This document shows, in pieces, positions 1 through 8,491 of a DNA stretch of 64,000 nt. The notes beneath the pieces are model-generated. The model was not told where the DNA came from. It was given only the letters and a program-made list of their open reading frames with translations, and ran no database searches. The position numbers were made by a program, and so were the translations under genes. The DNA comes from Sphingomonas populi (GTDB lineage Bacteria; Pseudomonadota; Alphaproteobacteria; Sphingomonadales; Sphingomonadaceae), in the NCBI RefSeq assembly GCF_004208535.1, contig NZ_SGIS01000022.1, positions 19,381 through 83,380 on the forward strand, written 5' to 3'. Position 1 is the first letter of the stretch. Each line of letters opens with the position of its first letter.

Positions 1-309
1 GACAATGTGCCGGCAACCGACTCGTCGGGCTATGCCGGGCTTGCCGATAAGGTGGATTTCCACACCTGGGCGCTGCTCAAGGGCGTCGCGATCTCGACTC
101 TGCTTGGCGTGGGCGCGAACGTGACCTTCTCCGGCGAGAGCGATCTCGTCCAGGCGATCCGCGAATCCACGCAGCAGAATGTCTCGCGCGCTGGCGACCA
201 GATCACGTCGCGCAATTTGCAAATACAGCCGACGATTACGATCCGGCCGGGCGCGCCGGTCCGCCTGATTGTGCATCGCGATCTCGTTCTGGCATCCTGG
301 AAGGAATAG
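1..309 (+). CDS. trbI: Conjugal transfer protein TrbI, C-terminal part (truncated by window start)
   Basis: Only the last 102 residues are present; the frame is open from the first base. TrbI is the VirB10-type protein of the mating-pair-formation (type IV secretion) channel, spanning the inner membrane and periplasm. The visible tail has the typical end of the family: a hydrophobic ALLKG...STLLGVGAN stretch, then QIQPTITIRPGAPVRLIVHR just before the C-terminus. It is followed after 9 bases by a DUF2274 gene, an arrangement common at the end of trb clusters in integrative elements of alphaproteobacteria. This places the left edge of the window inside a conjugative element. The family call is confident; completeness of the gene cannot be judged. 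Confidence 0.85.
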   Translation, partial: DNVPATDSSGYAGLADKVDFHTWALLKGVAISTLLGVGANVTFSGESDLVQAIRESTQQNVSRAGDQITSRNLQIQPTITIRPGAPVRLIVHRDLVLASWKE

Positions 310-318
310 GAACTGAAT

Positions 319-555
319 ATGCCCGATCTCAAGCTTGCCCGCCTCCCGGACAGAACGCCCATAAAATTGACCATCAGCATAGCGCCGGATCTGCAACGGG
401 AGCTAACCGACTATGCCGCGATCTACCGGGAAACATATGGCGACGAACAGGCCGTCGCCGATCTGATCCCACACATGCTGGCCGCCTTCCTTGCGAGCGA
501 TCGCGGCTTCGCTAAGGCGCGAAGCGAAAAAGTGGCAGGCGGGCGAGCATCATGA
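319..555 (+). CDS. DUF2274 domain protein
   Basis: A 78-residue protein of a family with no assigned function, recognised by its PDLKLARLPDRTPIKLTISI start, a central TDYAAIYRETYG segment and the LIPHMLAAFLASDRGF tail. Members regularly sit directly after trbI in conjugative elements, as here, so a role in conjugation or element maintenance is inferred only from position. ATG start; the stop codon overlaps the start of the next gene (ATGA at 552-555), indicating translational coupling with the HTH protein. No membrane segment or signal peptide is seen. Confidence 0.8.
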   Translation: MPDLKLARLPDRTPIKLTISIAPDLQRELTDYAAIYRETYGDEQAVADLIPHMLAAFLASDRGFAKARSEKVAGGRAS

Positions 556-752
556 AAAAGGATGACGCGCTCACGGAGTCGCACCGGCTAACGGTACGTA
601 TTCCAACGGCGATGGCCATGCTCGGTCTCGGAAGATCAAAGATCTACGACCTCATGGACAGTCGCGAAATTGAAACGGTGAAGGCGGGCAAGGCAAGGCT
701 CATCGTCGTGCAGAGCCTGCACGATTTCATTGCCCGTCATCGGGAACGCTGA
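552..752 (+). CDS. Small helix-turn-helix (excisionase/AlpA-like) DNA-binding protein
   Basis: This 66-residue protein has the layout of an HTH_17/excisionase domain: a helix with AMAMLGLGRSKIYDLMDSRE, then a short beta-wing EIETVKAGKARLIVVQSLHDF, which is the usual 'recognise, then read the sequence written as residue' pattern of AlpA/Xis-type proteins. It begins inside the stop of the DUF2274 gene and ends 26 bases inside the convergent integrase gene. Its place next to an integrase at the element end suggests a recombination directionality factor or a regulator of the integrase; this is inference from size, fold and neighbours. Confidence 0.7.
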   Translation: MKKDDALTESHRLTVRIPTAMAMLGLGRSKIYDLMDSREIETVKAGKARLIVVQSLHDFIARHRER

Positions 753-2007
753 CCGCGTTCCTTCCGGTCGAGATAGTGCGCGCTGCCGCGCGCCGCCGCC
801 GCTGTGCTGGCCGCTTTGCAGTCAACTCAGCTCGGACCTCTCTGCTGGTGTTGTTTCCCGCGCTGTCACAATAATCGGCCCAGTCGTTCATCAGCTTCCG
901 GCGTTTCAGGAAAAAGTCAGTCCGGCGATATGCGGCCTCGACCTTGTTTTCTAGCGTATGTGCCAACGCAGCCTCCGCTACTTCCCGCGGATAATCGGTT
1001 TCGTCGGCGACCCAATCGCGGAAAGTCGATCGGAAGCCGTGGACCGTCACTGGCAGTTCCATGCCACGCAGTATTTCGAGCAGCGTCATGTCAGACAGCG
1101 GCGCCCCGGAGATTTGTCCGGGGAAAACGAGATCGCACTCTTTGATCCGAATGCGCGCTGCCTGACGGAAAACGTCGGCAGCTTGCGGAGATAGGGGGAT
1201 GCTATGTGCAACACCGGCCTTCATCCGCTCGGCGGGCACCGTCCAGACCGTGAAATCTTCGTTCAATTCGGGCCAGCGCGCACCGCGCACCTCGCCGGAG
1301 CGCGTCGCCGTCAGGATGGTCGCCTCAAGTGCAAGCCGACCAACGTTAAAGGGCTTTGATCGGAGTTGGGCAAGGAACTTGGGCAGGTCGGCGTGCGCCA
1401 TCGCCGCGTGGTGTCCCGACTTGCGGGGTTGTCGAGGCAGACCCTTGGAGATCGAGCGCATGGGGGCTTCTGTCGATCGGAACCCCTTGGAGTATGACCA
1501 GTCCAACACCGTCCCGATCCGTTGCTTCAACCTTCGGGCGGTCTCGGGAATGTCGAGCCAGATTTCCGCGAGCACGTCACGGATGAGCGGTCCCTCGATT
1601 TGATCGACGCGCAGTTTGCCGAGCTTTGGGTAGGCATAATTCTTGAGAGTGGTCAGCCACTGATCGGTATGTTTGCCGTTCTTCCAGCCCTTGAGCAACT
1701 CGGCATGGACCAGCGCTGCGGCTTCCTCGAATGTCGGGACGACGACGACCTGCTTTTTGCGCTCCTCCAAGGGATCGATTCCTGCGCGGGCGAGCTTACG
1801 AAGATCGGCCGCTGCCGCGCGTGCAGCGCGCAGCGAAAAATCCTGGCAATCCCCAAGTCCGATGTCCCGACGACGTCCGTTGACCTGAACGCGCAATATC
1901 CAGCTTTTGCCGCCGCTCGGTCCGATCTTCAGAATCAGGCCGTCGCCATCCGAGTAGCGACCCGGCGTAGAAAGGTCTCGAACCTGGTCCTTGGTCAAAT
2001 TTCCCAT
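727..2007 (-). CDS. Site-specific tyrosine integrase (P4 type)
   Basis: A 426-residue tyrosine recombinase (numbering here from the ATG at 2007; two codons further upstream a TTG is also in frame). The N-terminus is the DUF4102-type arm-binding domain (YSDGDGLILKI, then a basic GRRRDIGLG turn); the core-binding domain spans about residues 95-195; the catalytic domain follows. The catalytic set is visible: Arg in ATRSGEVR (about 236), His-x-x-Arg in HGFRSTFRDW (about 323-326), His in ALAHT (about 350) and the nucleophile Tyr in AAYRRTDF (about 360). It is transcribed away from the tRNA-Ser gene, whose 3' end lies 185 bases upstream of its start. It should excise and insert the conjugative element at that tRNA. 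All four catalytic residues are intact. Confidence 0.92.
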   Translation of the reverse strand: MGNLTKDQVRDLSTPGRYSDGDGLILKIGPSGGKSWILRVQVNGRRRDIGLGDCQDFSLRAARAAAADLRKLARAGIDPLEERKKQVVVVPTFEEAAALVHAELLKGWKNGKHTDQWLTTLKNYAYPKLGKLRVDQIEGPLIRDVLAEIWLDIPETARRLKQRIGTVLDWSYSKGFRSTEAPMRSISKGLPRQPRKSGHHAAMAHADLPKFLAQLRSKPFNVGRLALEATILTATRSGEVRGARWPELNEDFTVWTVPAERMKAGVAHSIPLSPQAADVFRQAARIRIKECDLVFPGQISGAPLSDMTLLEILRGMELPVTVHGFRSTFRDWVADETDYPREVAEAALAHTLENKVEAAYRRTDFFLKRRKLMNDWADYCDSAGNNTSREVRAELTAKRPAQRRRRAAARTISTGRNAVSVPDDGQ

Positions 2008-2013
2008 GACCAA

Positions 2014-2191
2014 GACATAGCATTTTCGGAGCCAGAACTGAAGCCGGTCGAGCTTTCCAGCCCCACACTCAGTCCCACACTCGGAATCAAATGACTGCGG
2101 ATGGAGGAAAACAAGAACGGATAAATCTCTAGCATAATCAGAGGATTATGCGTCCTAAGCGGACGTTGGCACATGGTGGGAAACGGTAAAA
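2014..2191. other. Element terminus: integrase leader and probable attachment region
   Basis: This 178-base gap between the integrase start and the tRNA-Ser 3' end holds no gene. It is visibly more A+T rich than the chromosome to the right. It should contain the integrase promoter and arm-type integrase sites. The recombination crossover is expected in the last bases of the tRNA (around 2192-2215), because P4-type integrases normally use tRNA 3' ends and rebuild them. The second copy of the repeat would lie at the other element end, outside the window, so the site itself is inferred. Confidence 0.5.
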
Positions 2192-2282
2192 TGGCGGAGC
2201 GGGAGGGATTCGAACCCTCGATACGCTTTTGACGTATACTCACTTTCCAGGCGAGCGCCTTCGACCACTCGGCCACCGCTCC
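2192..2282 (-). tRNA. tRNA-Ser (anticodon GGA)
   Basis: On the minus strand the 91-base sequence runs from GGAGCGG at 2282 to CCGCTCC-G-CCA at 2192, giving a 7-bp acceptor stem with the CCA encoded. The anticodon stem CTCGC/GTGAG (one G-U pair) closes the 7-base loop CTGGAAA, so positions 34-36 read GGA and decode UCC/UCU. A long variable arm follows, as expected for a class II tRNA-Ser, and the T arm has GGGTTCGAATCCC. The 3' end faces the integrase gene, making this the probable insertion site of the conjugative element to the left. Confidence 0.95.
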
Positions 2283-2382
2283 GCATTCCCTGGGATTGGT
2301 GGCCCCTATCGGGTCGGTGCGGGCAGCGCAAGCCATGCGTGAGGATTGCGTGGTGGTCGTGCCTCATGGCAGGATCGCGGCT

Positions 2383-3276
2383 ATGCCGATGATCCTGCCC
2401 ATGCTCCTCGCCCTCGCCGCCGCACCGCAGGGTGTCGAGCCGCCGCCGAAACCGACGGCCGCGAAGATCGCCGCGGCCGCACCCGCGTCGTCCTGGGCTA
2501 CCATCGCGCCCGAGGATCTGCTGGTGATCGACTTCGCCGACGGGCAGCGCGGGGTGATCTGGCTCGCGTCCGCGCTCGCCCCGGTGCATGTCGCCAACAT
2601 CCGCACGATCGCGCGCAGCGGCTGGTGGCGCGACGGCGCGATCTACCGCGTGCAGGACAATTACGTCACGCAATGGGGCGATCCGACCAACAAGAAGCCG
2701 CCTGCCGCCGGCATCGCGGTTCACCCGCCCGCCGAATATGAATGGCCGGCGTCGGCGCATCCGATCGTCGCCAATCCATATAAGGACGCTTATGCCGCCG
2801 TCACCGGCTTTACCGCCGATGGCTGGGCGGTGGCGGGTGACGGGCGCTCGCAATGGCTGCCGCATTGCTATGGCATGGTCGGGGTCGCGCGGGATCTCGC
2901 GCCCGATGTCGGGACCGGCGGCGATCTCTATACCGTGATCGGCCATGCGCCGCGCCATCTCGACCGCAACATCGCCGTGGTCGGGCGTGTGATCGACGGC
3001 ATGGCGACGTTCTCGGCGCGCAAGCGGGGGACGGGCGGGGGGCTTGGGCTGTACGAAAACGCCCGCGACAATGTGCCGATCCGCCGGGTCGCGATTGCGA
3101 GCGACCTGCCTGCGGGCGAGCGGCTGTCCTACCAGTATCTCAAGCCCTCCGCGCCCGAGTTCGCGCGGACGCTGGAGGCGCGCGCCAATCGCGGATTGCC
3201 GTTCTTCACCGTGCCGGCCGGCAATGCCGACCTGTGCAATCTCGACGTGCCGGTGCGCAAGACGCCGGCCGGCTGA
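2383..3276 (+). CDS. Periplasmic cyclophilin-type peptidyl-prolyl isomerase
   Basis: A 297-residue protein with a hydrophobic leader ending near AAAP (residue about 15), so probably exported. The cyclophilin fold is seen from residue about 45: DLLVIDFADGQRGVIWL, then APVHVANIRTIARSGWWRDG, then the signature IYRVQDNYVTQWGDP at 87-101, which is the sphingomonad version of the canonical 'FHRVIPGFMIQGGDP'. It would catalyse proline isomerisation during folding of envelope proteins. An in-frame start exists at 2296, but it lies only 14 bases from the tRNA and adds an unlikely basic N-terminus; the ATG at 2383 gives the signal peptide. The long segment 102-297 is larger than in single-domain cyclophilins. 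Confidence 0.82.
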   Translation: MPMILPMLLALAAAPQGVEPPPKPTAAKIAAAAPASSWATIAPEDLLVIDFADGQRGVIWLASALAPVHVANIRTIARSGWWRDGAIYRVQDNYVTQWGDPTNKKPPAAGIAVHPPAEYEWPASAHPIVANPYKDAYAAVTGFTADGWAVAGDGRSQWLPHCYGMVGVARDLAPDVGTGGDLYTVIGHAPRHLDRNIAVVGRVIDGMATFSARKRGTGGGLGLYENARDNVPIRRVAIASDLPAGERLSYQYLKPSAPEFARTLEARANRGLPFFTVPAGNADLCNLDVPVRKTPAG

Positions 3277-3358
3277 CGCGAAACCGTAACCGTCGCGTCA
3301 CGCGCAGGTCGTGAACTTTGCCTAGCGCCTCCCCGGAAGCACACCGGGGGGACTATCG

Positions 3359-5923
3359 ATGAAGCCGATCCAGAGCGCGCTGCTGGCGCGTGTCGCCGCC
3401 TGCGCGATCGTCGCGGGCGCATTCGCGGCGCCAATGCTCGCGCACGCCGAAACCGCGCCGCCCGCGCCCGAGGCCGCCGCGACCGAGGACACCGCGCCGG
3501 ACATCGTCGTCACCGGCGCACGCGAAGGCCAGCGCAAGGCGGTCGCCGAGAAGCGTAACGCCGACAATACCGTCGAGGCGCTCTATGCCAACGATGTCGG
3601 CAAGCTGCCCGACCAGAACGTCGCCGAGGCGCTGCGCCGCCTGCCGGGGCTCTCGGTCGCCAACGATCAGGGCGAGGGCCGCTATGTCATCATCCGCGGC
3701 ATCGACCCCAATCTCGTCAACGTCTCGCTCAACGGCCAGACGTTGCCCGCGCCAGAGCCGGCCGGTCGCCAGGTCAAGCTCGACGATCTGCCCTCGGCGA
3801 TGATCCAATCGGTCGTCGTCTCCAAGTCGCTGCTGCCGAGCCAGGACGCCAATGCGATCGGCGGCGAAGTCGCGATCCGCACGCTGACCGCTTATGATCG
3901 CAGCGAGCGCTTCTTCCTTGGCGCGCGCGGCTCGGCGGGCTGGAGCAAGCTCAACGGCAAGACGCCGTGGGAAGTCGACGGGCAGGTCGGCGGCCGCTTC
4001 GGCACCAACGAGGAATTCGGCGCGGTCGTCTCCGCCAATTACTCGCGCCGGCCGATCGAATCGGAGAATTTTCAGGGGTCCGAAGCGTGGAGCACCGGCA
4101 TCCCCGACCAGAATGGCCTGCGCGATTACAACCTTGTCCGCACCCGGCTTGGTGTGGTCGGCAATTTCGATTACCGCCCGTCCGACGACGTGAAGCTGTA
4201 CATCCGGTCGAGTTACTCGAAATTCACCGACCATGAGACGCGCGACCAGAACCGCATCGGCAGCGAAACCGGCATCACTCCGGCCAGTGCCACCAGTGGC
4301 GTGTTCAAGGCGACCGGCACGATTCTGGTGCGGCGCCGCGAGGAGGACGACAACACCAAGTCGGTGACGCTGGGCGGCGAGTTCAACGTCGGTGGCGGCA
4401 AGCTGGAGGCGTCGGGCGGCTATACCAAGGCGGTCAAGGATGATCCGATCCGCAGCGAATTCACCTTCGCGACCGCGAAGAGCGGGCTGACGGTCGATTA
4501 CGACCTGTCGACCGATCCCTACAGCTTCACCCCGCGCACGCCCGGCTTTACCGATCCGAGCAAGTTCACGCTCACCAAATTCAATCTCGATCGGCGCCAG
4601 GCCTATGAGGAAATCTGGCAAGCGCGAGTCGACTACACCCTGCCGATCACGCTCGGCGATGACAGCAGTATCAAGATCGGCGGCAAGTATCTCGATCGCC
4701 GCAAGTTCAACAATCAGGATAAAACCAATTACAAGGCCGGTGGCACCGCGCTGGCGCTCGCCAATTTGGGGTATGTCGGCGATACCGGCTTTTACAACGG
4801 CATGTACAGCTTCGGTCAGCGTATCGACTATTTCAAGGCGCGTGCTTATGTCGAGGCGAACCCGGCCACCCTCAAGCTTGATCCCACCGCCACGCTCGCC
4901 GATTCGCTGTCGAGCGACTATGACGTGAGCGAAAGCATCGTCGCGGGCTATGCGATGGCGACGCTCAAATTCGGGCCGCTCACGCTGATCCCCGGCGTGC
5001 GTGTCGAGCATACCGAGGACAAGACCAAGGCAACGGTGGTCAATGGCGCTTCGAAGCTGACCGACGGCTACAACAGCTTCGGCAAGAAGAGCTATACCGA
5101 CGTGTTTCCCGGCCTGAATGCGAAATGGGATATCGCGCAGGATGTGCTGATGCGCGCTGCGGTGACGACCGCGATTGGACGGCCGAACTATCCCAATCTC
5201 GCGCCGTCCATCGTCGTCACCGATGATGCCGTGACGGGCGTCTCGCTCGGCAATCCTGATCTCAAACCGTACAAATCGGTCAATCTCGATAGCTCGCTCG
5301 AATATTACCCGGCCAAGGACAGCGTGTTCGCGATCGGCCTGTTCTACAAGCGTATCGACAACCCGATCTACACGAGCAGCGCGCGGCTCACCAACGTCAC
5401 CTATGCGGGCGTGACCTACCCCGTCGCGCAGGTATCGCAGCCGATCAACGCCGATAACGAAGTCGTGTACGGTATCGAACTGAACGCGCAGACGCAGTTC
5501 ACCTGGCTGCCGGGGGTCTGGGGTGGTTTCGGCGTGTCGGCCAACTACACGCATGTCGAGGGCCACGCGACCGCGCCGGGCATTCGCGCGGGCGACATTC
5601 CGCTTGGCTTTCAGTCGCACGACATCGGCACCGCGCAGCTCTTCTATGAGAACTACGGCTTCGCGGCGCGGGTGGCCTACAGCTACCGCTCGAAATATCT
5701 CGACCTGCTTGGTGCCAGCGCGGCGACCGACGAATATACCGACAACAACGGCCAGCTCGACGTGCATGCCAGCTACCAGATCACGCCGATGGTGACGATC
5801 TTCGCCGACGGCACCAACCTGACCGACGCGCCGTGGCGGCGCTTCATCGGCACCAAGGCCAATCTGGTCGAACGCGAGCGCTATGATTATTCGCTGCGGG
5901 GTGGCGTGCAACTGCACTTTTAG
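3359..5923 (+). CDS. TonB-dependent outer-membrane receptor
   Basis: An 854-residue receptor: signal peptide 1-30 (cleavage after AHA), an Ala/Pro-rich linker, a TonB box around PDIVVTG (47-53), a plug domain (about 75-195: LPDQNVAEALRRLPGLSV..., ADQGEGRYVIIRG-type segment, ...NAIGGEV), then a long beta-barrel ending in the aromatic residue typical of outer-membrane barrels (LRGGVQLHF). It is of the large sphingomonad class resembling oligosaccharide or organophosphate receptors rather than short siderophore receptors. The phytase-like phosphatase starts 52 bases after its stop, so the two are likely one operon and the substrate may be phytate or a related phosphate ester; substrate is inferred from context only. 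Confidence 0.9.
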   Translation: MKPIQSALLARVAACAIVAGAFAAPMLAHAETAPPAPEAAATEDTAPDIVVTGAREGQRKAVAEKRNADNTVEALYANDVGKLPDQNVAEALRRLPGLSVANDQGEGRYVIIRGIDPNLVNVSLNGQTLPAPEPAGRQVKLDDLPSAMIQSVVVSKSLLPSQDANAIGGEVAIRTLTAYDRSERFFLGARGSAGWSKLNGKTPWEVDGQVGGRFGTNEEFGAVVSANYSRRPIESENFQGSEAWSTGIPDQNGLRDYNLVRTRLGVVGNFDYRPSDDVKLYIRSSYSKFTDHETRDQNRIGSETGITPASATSGVFKATGTILVRRREEDDNTKSVTLGGEFNVGGGKLEASGGYTKAVKDDPIRSEFTFATAKSGLTVDYDLSTDPYSFTPRTPGFTDPSKFTLTKFNLDRRQAYEEIWQARVDYTLPITLGDDSSIKIGGKYLDRRKFNNQDKTNYKAGGTALALANLGYVGDTGFYNGMYSFGQRIDYFKARAYVEANPATLKLDPTATLADSLSSDYDVSESIVAGYAMATLKFGPLTLIPGVRVEHTEDKTKATVVNGASKLTDGYNSFGKKSYTDVFPGLNAKWDIAQDVLMRAAVTTAIGRPNYPNLAPSIVVTDDAVTGVSLGNPDLKPYKSVNLDSSLEYYPAKDSVFAIGLFYKRIDNPIYTSSARLTNVTYAGVTYPVAQVSQPINADNEVVYGIELNAQTQFTWLPGVWGGFGVSANYTHVEGHATAPGIRAGDIPLGFQSHDIGTAQLFYENYGFAARVAYSYRSKYLDLLGASAATDEYTDNNGQLDVHASYQITPMVTIFADGTNLTDAPWRRFIGTKANLVERERYDYSLRGGVQLHF

Positions 5924-5974
5924 CGGATGCACCCAACCCTACGGGCGAACGAGGAATATGGAAGAGGTACGTCG

Positions 5975-7156
5975 ATGCGCCGTTCAACCCTGACTCTTGC
6001 TCTCGCGCTGGCCGGGTTGGGCAGCAGTGCCGCACCCGCCAAAACCCCTGCGTTCAAGCTCGATCGCGTCGTGCTGATGATGCGCCACGGCGTCCGCCCG
6101 CCGACCAAGGCGCCGGCGCTGCCGGCCAGCGTCACGCCCGAACGGTGGCCGGACTGGGCGGTGCCGCCGGGGTGGCTGACCGCGCATGGCACGGTCGCGG
6201 TGACGGCGCTCGGCACCGCTGATCGGGCCGGGTTCGTGAGGGCAGGGCTGTTGCCGGCGAGCGGCTGCCCGGCGGCGGGATCGGTAGCGATCATCGCGGA
6301 TAGCGACCAGCGCACTATCGCCACCGCCGGCGCGTGGGCGGCAGGGTTCGCGCCCGGCTGCTCGCTGCCGAGCATGCACAAGCCGCAGGATGTCGATGAT
6401 CCGATGTTCTCTCCGCTCGGCAATGGTGTGATGCTCGATCCGGCGGCGGTGAACGCGGCGGTGAAGGCTGCGGTCGGGCCGGGCGGGGTGGGGGCGCTCG
6501 ACGCGCGCTACGTGCCGTTGCTGCGCAAGCTCGACACGATCCTCTGCGCGGGAAAGGCCGCGTGCGGGGTGATGCAAGCGCCGACCGGCCTCACCGATGC
6601 GACCGCGACCAGTCGCCCCAAGCTGCGCGGCGCGCTCGACCTCGCCTCGACCGCCGCGCAAGTGCTGTTGCTCGAATATGCCGATGGCAAGCCGATGGCC
6701 GATGTCGGCTTCGGCCGCGCCACCGCCGCCGACGTGACCGCACTGTCCGAATTCCACGCGCTCGAATTTCGCCTGCTGGCGCGACCGCTGCCGGTCGCGC
6801 GCGCCAACCTGTCGCTGATACTTCCGACGATCGCGGCGGCGCTGACCGATCCCAAGGCGGCGCGGATCACGGTGTTTTCCGCGCATGATACGCAGGTCGC
6901 CAATCTCGGCGGGCTGCTCGGTGTGCATTGGCATGTGCCCGGCTATGCCGAGGACGATCCAGCTCCCGGCGGCGCTATCGTGATCGAACAGGTGCGCGAT
7001 GCGGCCGGGAAGGCGTTCGTGCGCGTCAAATACCGCGCTCAGCCGCTCGCCGCCTTGCGGGCCGGCGGTGGTGCGCCGTTCGAACAGGTGCTGAGCGTGC
7101 CCGGTTGCGGCACATTATGCCCGGCCGATCGCTTCGTCGCGATCCTGCGGCAGTAA
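5975..7156 (+). CDS. Histidine-acid phosphatase, phytase-like
   Basis: This 393-residue secreted protein begins with a signal peptide (about residues 1-22, ending SSAAPAK). The histidine-acid-phosphatase signature RHGVRPP is at 37-43; its His is the phospho-acceptor. The matching proton-donor motif HD is at 304-305 in FSAHDTQVANLGG. Length and layout fit the AppA/glucose-1-phosphatase branch, which removes phosphate from phytate or sugar phosphates in the periplasm. I chose the ATG at 5975, preceded by GAAGAGG, over one 16 codons upstream, because it starts directly with the signal peptide. It follows the TonB receptor closely and ends two bases from the convergent NPP gene. Confidence 0.88.
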   Translation: MRRSTLTLALALAGLGSSAAPAKTPAFKLDRVVLMMRHGVRPPTKAPALPASVTPERWPDWAVPPGWLTAHGTVAVTALGTADRAGFVRAGLLPASGCPAAGSVAIIADSDQRTIATAGAWAAGFAPGCSLPSMHKPQDVDDPMFSPLGNGVMLDPAAVNAAVKAAVGPGGVGALDARYVPLLRKLDTILCAGKAACGVMQAPTGLTDATATSRPKLRGALDLASTAAQVLLLEYADGKPMADVGFGRATAADVTALSEFHALEFRLLARPLPVARANLSLILPTIAAALTDPKAARITVFSAHDTQVANLGGLLGVHWHVPGYAEDDPAPGGAIVIEQVRDAAGKAFVRVKYRAQPLAALRAGGGAPFEQVLSVPGCGTLCPADRFVAILRQ

Positions 7157-7158
7157 GT

Positions 7159-8436
7159 TTATCGTTTGAGCGCAGCCCGGAACGGCGCATCGTCGCCGTC
7201 CACGCCCTTCGCCGGCGGCAGGGCGAGCAGGTCGCGCAGCAACGGATAGACATCGACATTGTCGAAAGAGGGCAGCGTGCCAAGCGGCTTGATCGCCGGG
7301 CCGTTCGCCACGAACAGCGCGAGCATTTCGGGTGCCATATTGTCATAGCCGTGATTGCCGCCGGTGCGCGGCTTGTCGGGCGTGGTCTTGGCGGTTTCCC
7401 AGCCCGGTTCGGCGAGGCAGAAATAGGGCTGGACGCGCGGGTTCGTGCCATAGTGGAAGCGCGCGGGGATATCGCTCTTGCGCCAGCATTGCAGATGGTC
7501 GTGGCGCGCGAACAGCGCCTTTTCCAGCGCCGCCGCATGCCCCGGCACCGCCGACAGCGCGGCGAACGGCCCCGTTTCGACGATGCGATAGTCGGCGGGG
7601 TTGGCGATTGTGTCGATCGCGATCGTGCGCGCGCTGCTGGTCGCGGCCATGCCATGATCGGCGACGATGACGAGATTGGCGGGCTGGTCCAATTCGCGCA
7701 GACCCGCGACGAGTTCGCCGATCAGCGCATCGGCAGCGCCGGCGGCGGCGGTGGTGCGGGCGTCGTCGGGACCGAAATCGTGCCCGGCGCCATCGACCGT
7801 ATCGAAATACAGGGCCACGAAGCGCGGGCGGATCGCCGTCGGGCGGCGCATCCAGTCGAGCACACCGTTGACGCGCTGTTCGCCGGTCACTGCCTGGTTG
7901 AACTGCATCCAGTCCTCGGGCCGGGTGCCGCCGGTGGTGGCGCCGTGGCTGTTGGGCTTGAGCGCACCGCCCCAGGCGACATTCGAGCCGGGCCAGAACA
8001 TCGCGCCGGTGCGGATGCCGGACTCCTCCGCATCGACCCACAAGGGCTTGGCCTCGCTCCACCAGAACGGATCGTCGGTCGCCATCGTGAAGGTTTCGCC
8101 GGGGCGACGCGCGTCCTCCATGGTGTTCGAGACGATGCCGTTGCGATCGGGCCGCTCGCCGGTGACGATCGTCCAGTGGTTGGGAAAGGTCTTCGACGGG
8201 AACGATGGGTGCATCGCCGCGCTGATCCCCGTCGCCGCCAGCGCCGACAAATTGGGCGTCACGCCGCGCTGGAGATAATCCGCGCGGAACCCGTCGATCG
8301 AGATCAGGATCGTGACCGGCGTCCGCGCCTGGGTGGCGGACGCGACGGGCGGGGCGGGGGCCACCGCCGGCGGGGTGACGCAGGCCTGAAGGCCGGCGCA
8401 GAGCCCGGCGACGATGATCTTGCTATACCAACGCAT
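7159..8436 (-). CDS. NPP-type phosphodiesterase/alkaline phosphatase lipoprotein
   Basis: A 425-residue member of the nucleotide pyrophosphatase/phosphodiesterase branch of the alkaline phosphatase superfamily. The N-terminus is a lipoprotein signal with lipobox LQAC (Cys19), so it is anchored to the envelope. Metal and catalytic elements are visible: Asp48 in ISIDGFRADY, the nucleophile Thr83 in SKTFPNHWT, DTVDGAGHDFGP, VIVADHGMA, and GNHGYDN near residue 365. Relatives hydrolyse nucleotide or phosphodiester bonds. It faces the phytase with only two bases between stop codons, so the region looks devoted to releasing phosphate from organic esters; the exact substrate is unknown. Confidence 0.88.
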   Translation of the reverse strand: MRWYSKIIVAGLCAGLQACVTPPAVAPAPPVASATQARTPVTILISIDGFRADYLQRGVTPNLSALAATGISAAMHPSFPSKTFPNHWTIVTGERPDRNGIVSNTMEDARRPGETFTMATDDPFWWSEAKPLWVDAEESGIRTGAMFWPGSNVAWGGALKPNSHGATTGGTRPEDWMQFNQAVTGEQRVNGVLDWMRRPTAIRPRFVALYFDTVDGAGHDFGPDDARTTAAAGAADALIGELVAGLRELDQPANLVIVADHGMAATSSARTIAIDTIANPADYRIVETGPFAALSAVPGHAAALEKALFARHDHLQCWRKSDIPARFHYGTNPRVQPYFCLAEPGWETAKTTPDKPRTGGNHGYDNMAPEMLALFVANGPAIKPLGTLPSFDNVDVYPLLRDLLALPPAKGVDGDDAPFRAALKR

Positions 8437-8491
8437 GGCCCGCCCCCTGCGCCGGCTCCGCTACATCTTCAAGACAGTGTGGCGCGGAAAC

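Noticed and set aside
3277..3358. PhoB box before the TonB receptor
   Set aside because: GTAACCGTCGCGTCAC has only a loose likeness to Pho-box direct repeats and the 11-base spacing is not convincing, so phosphate control is not claimed.
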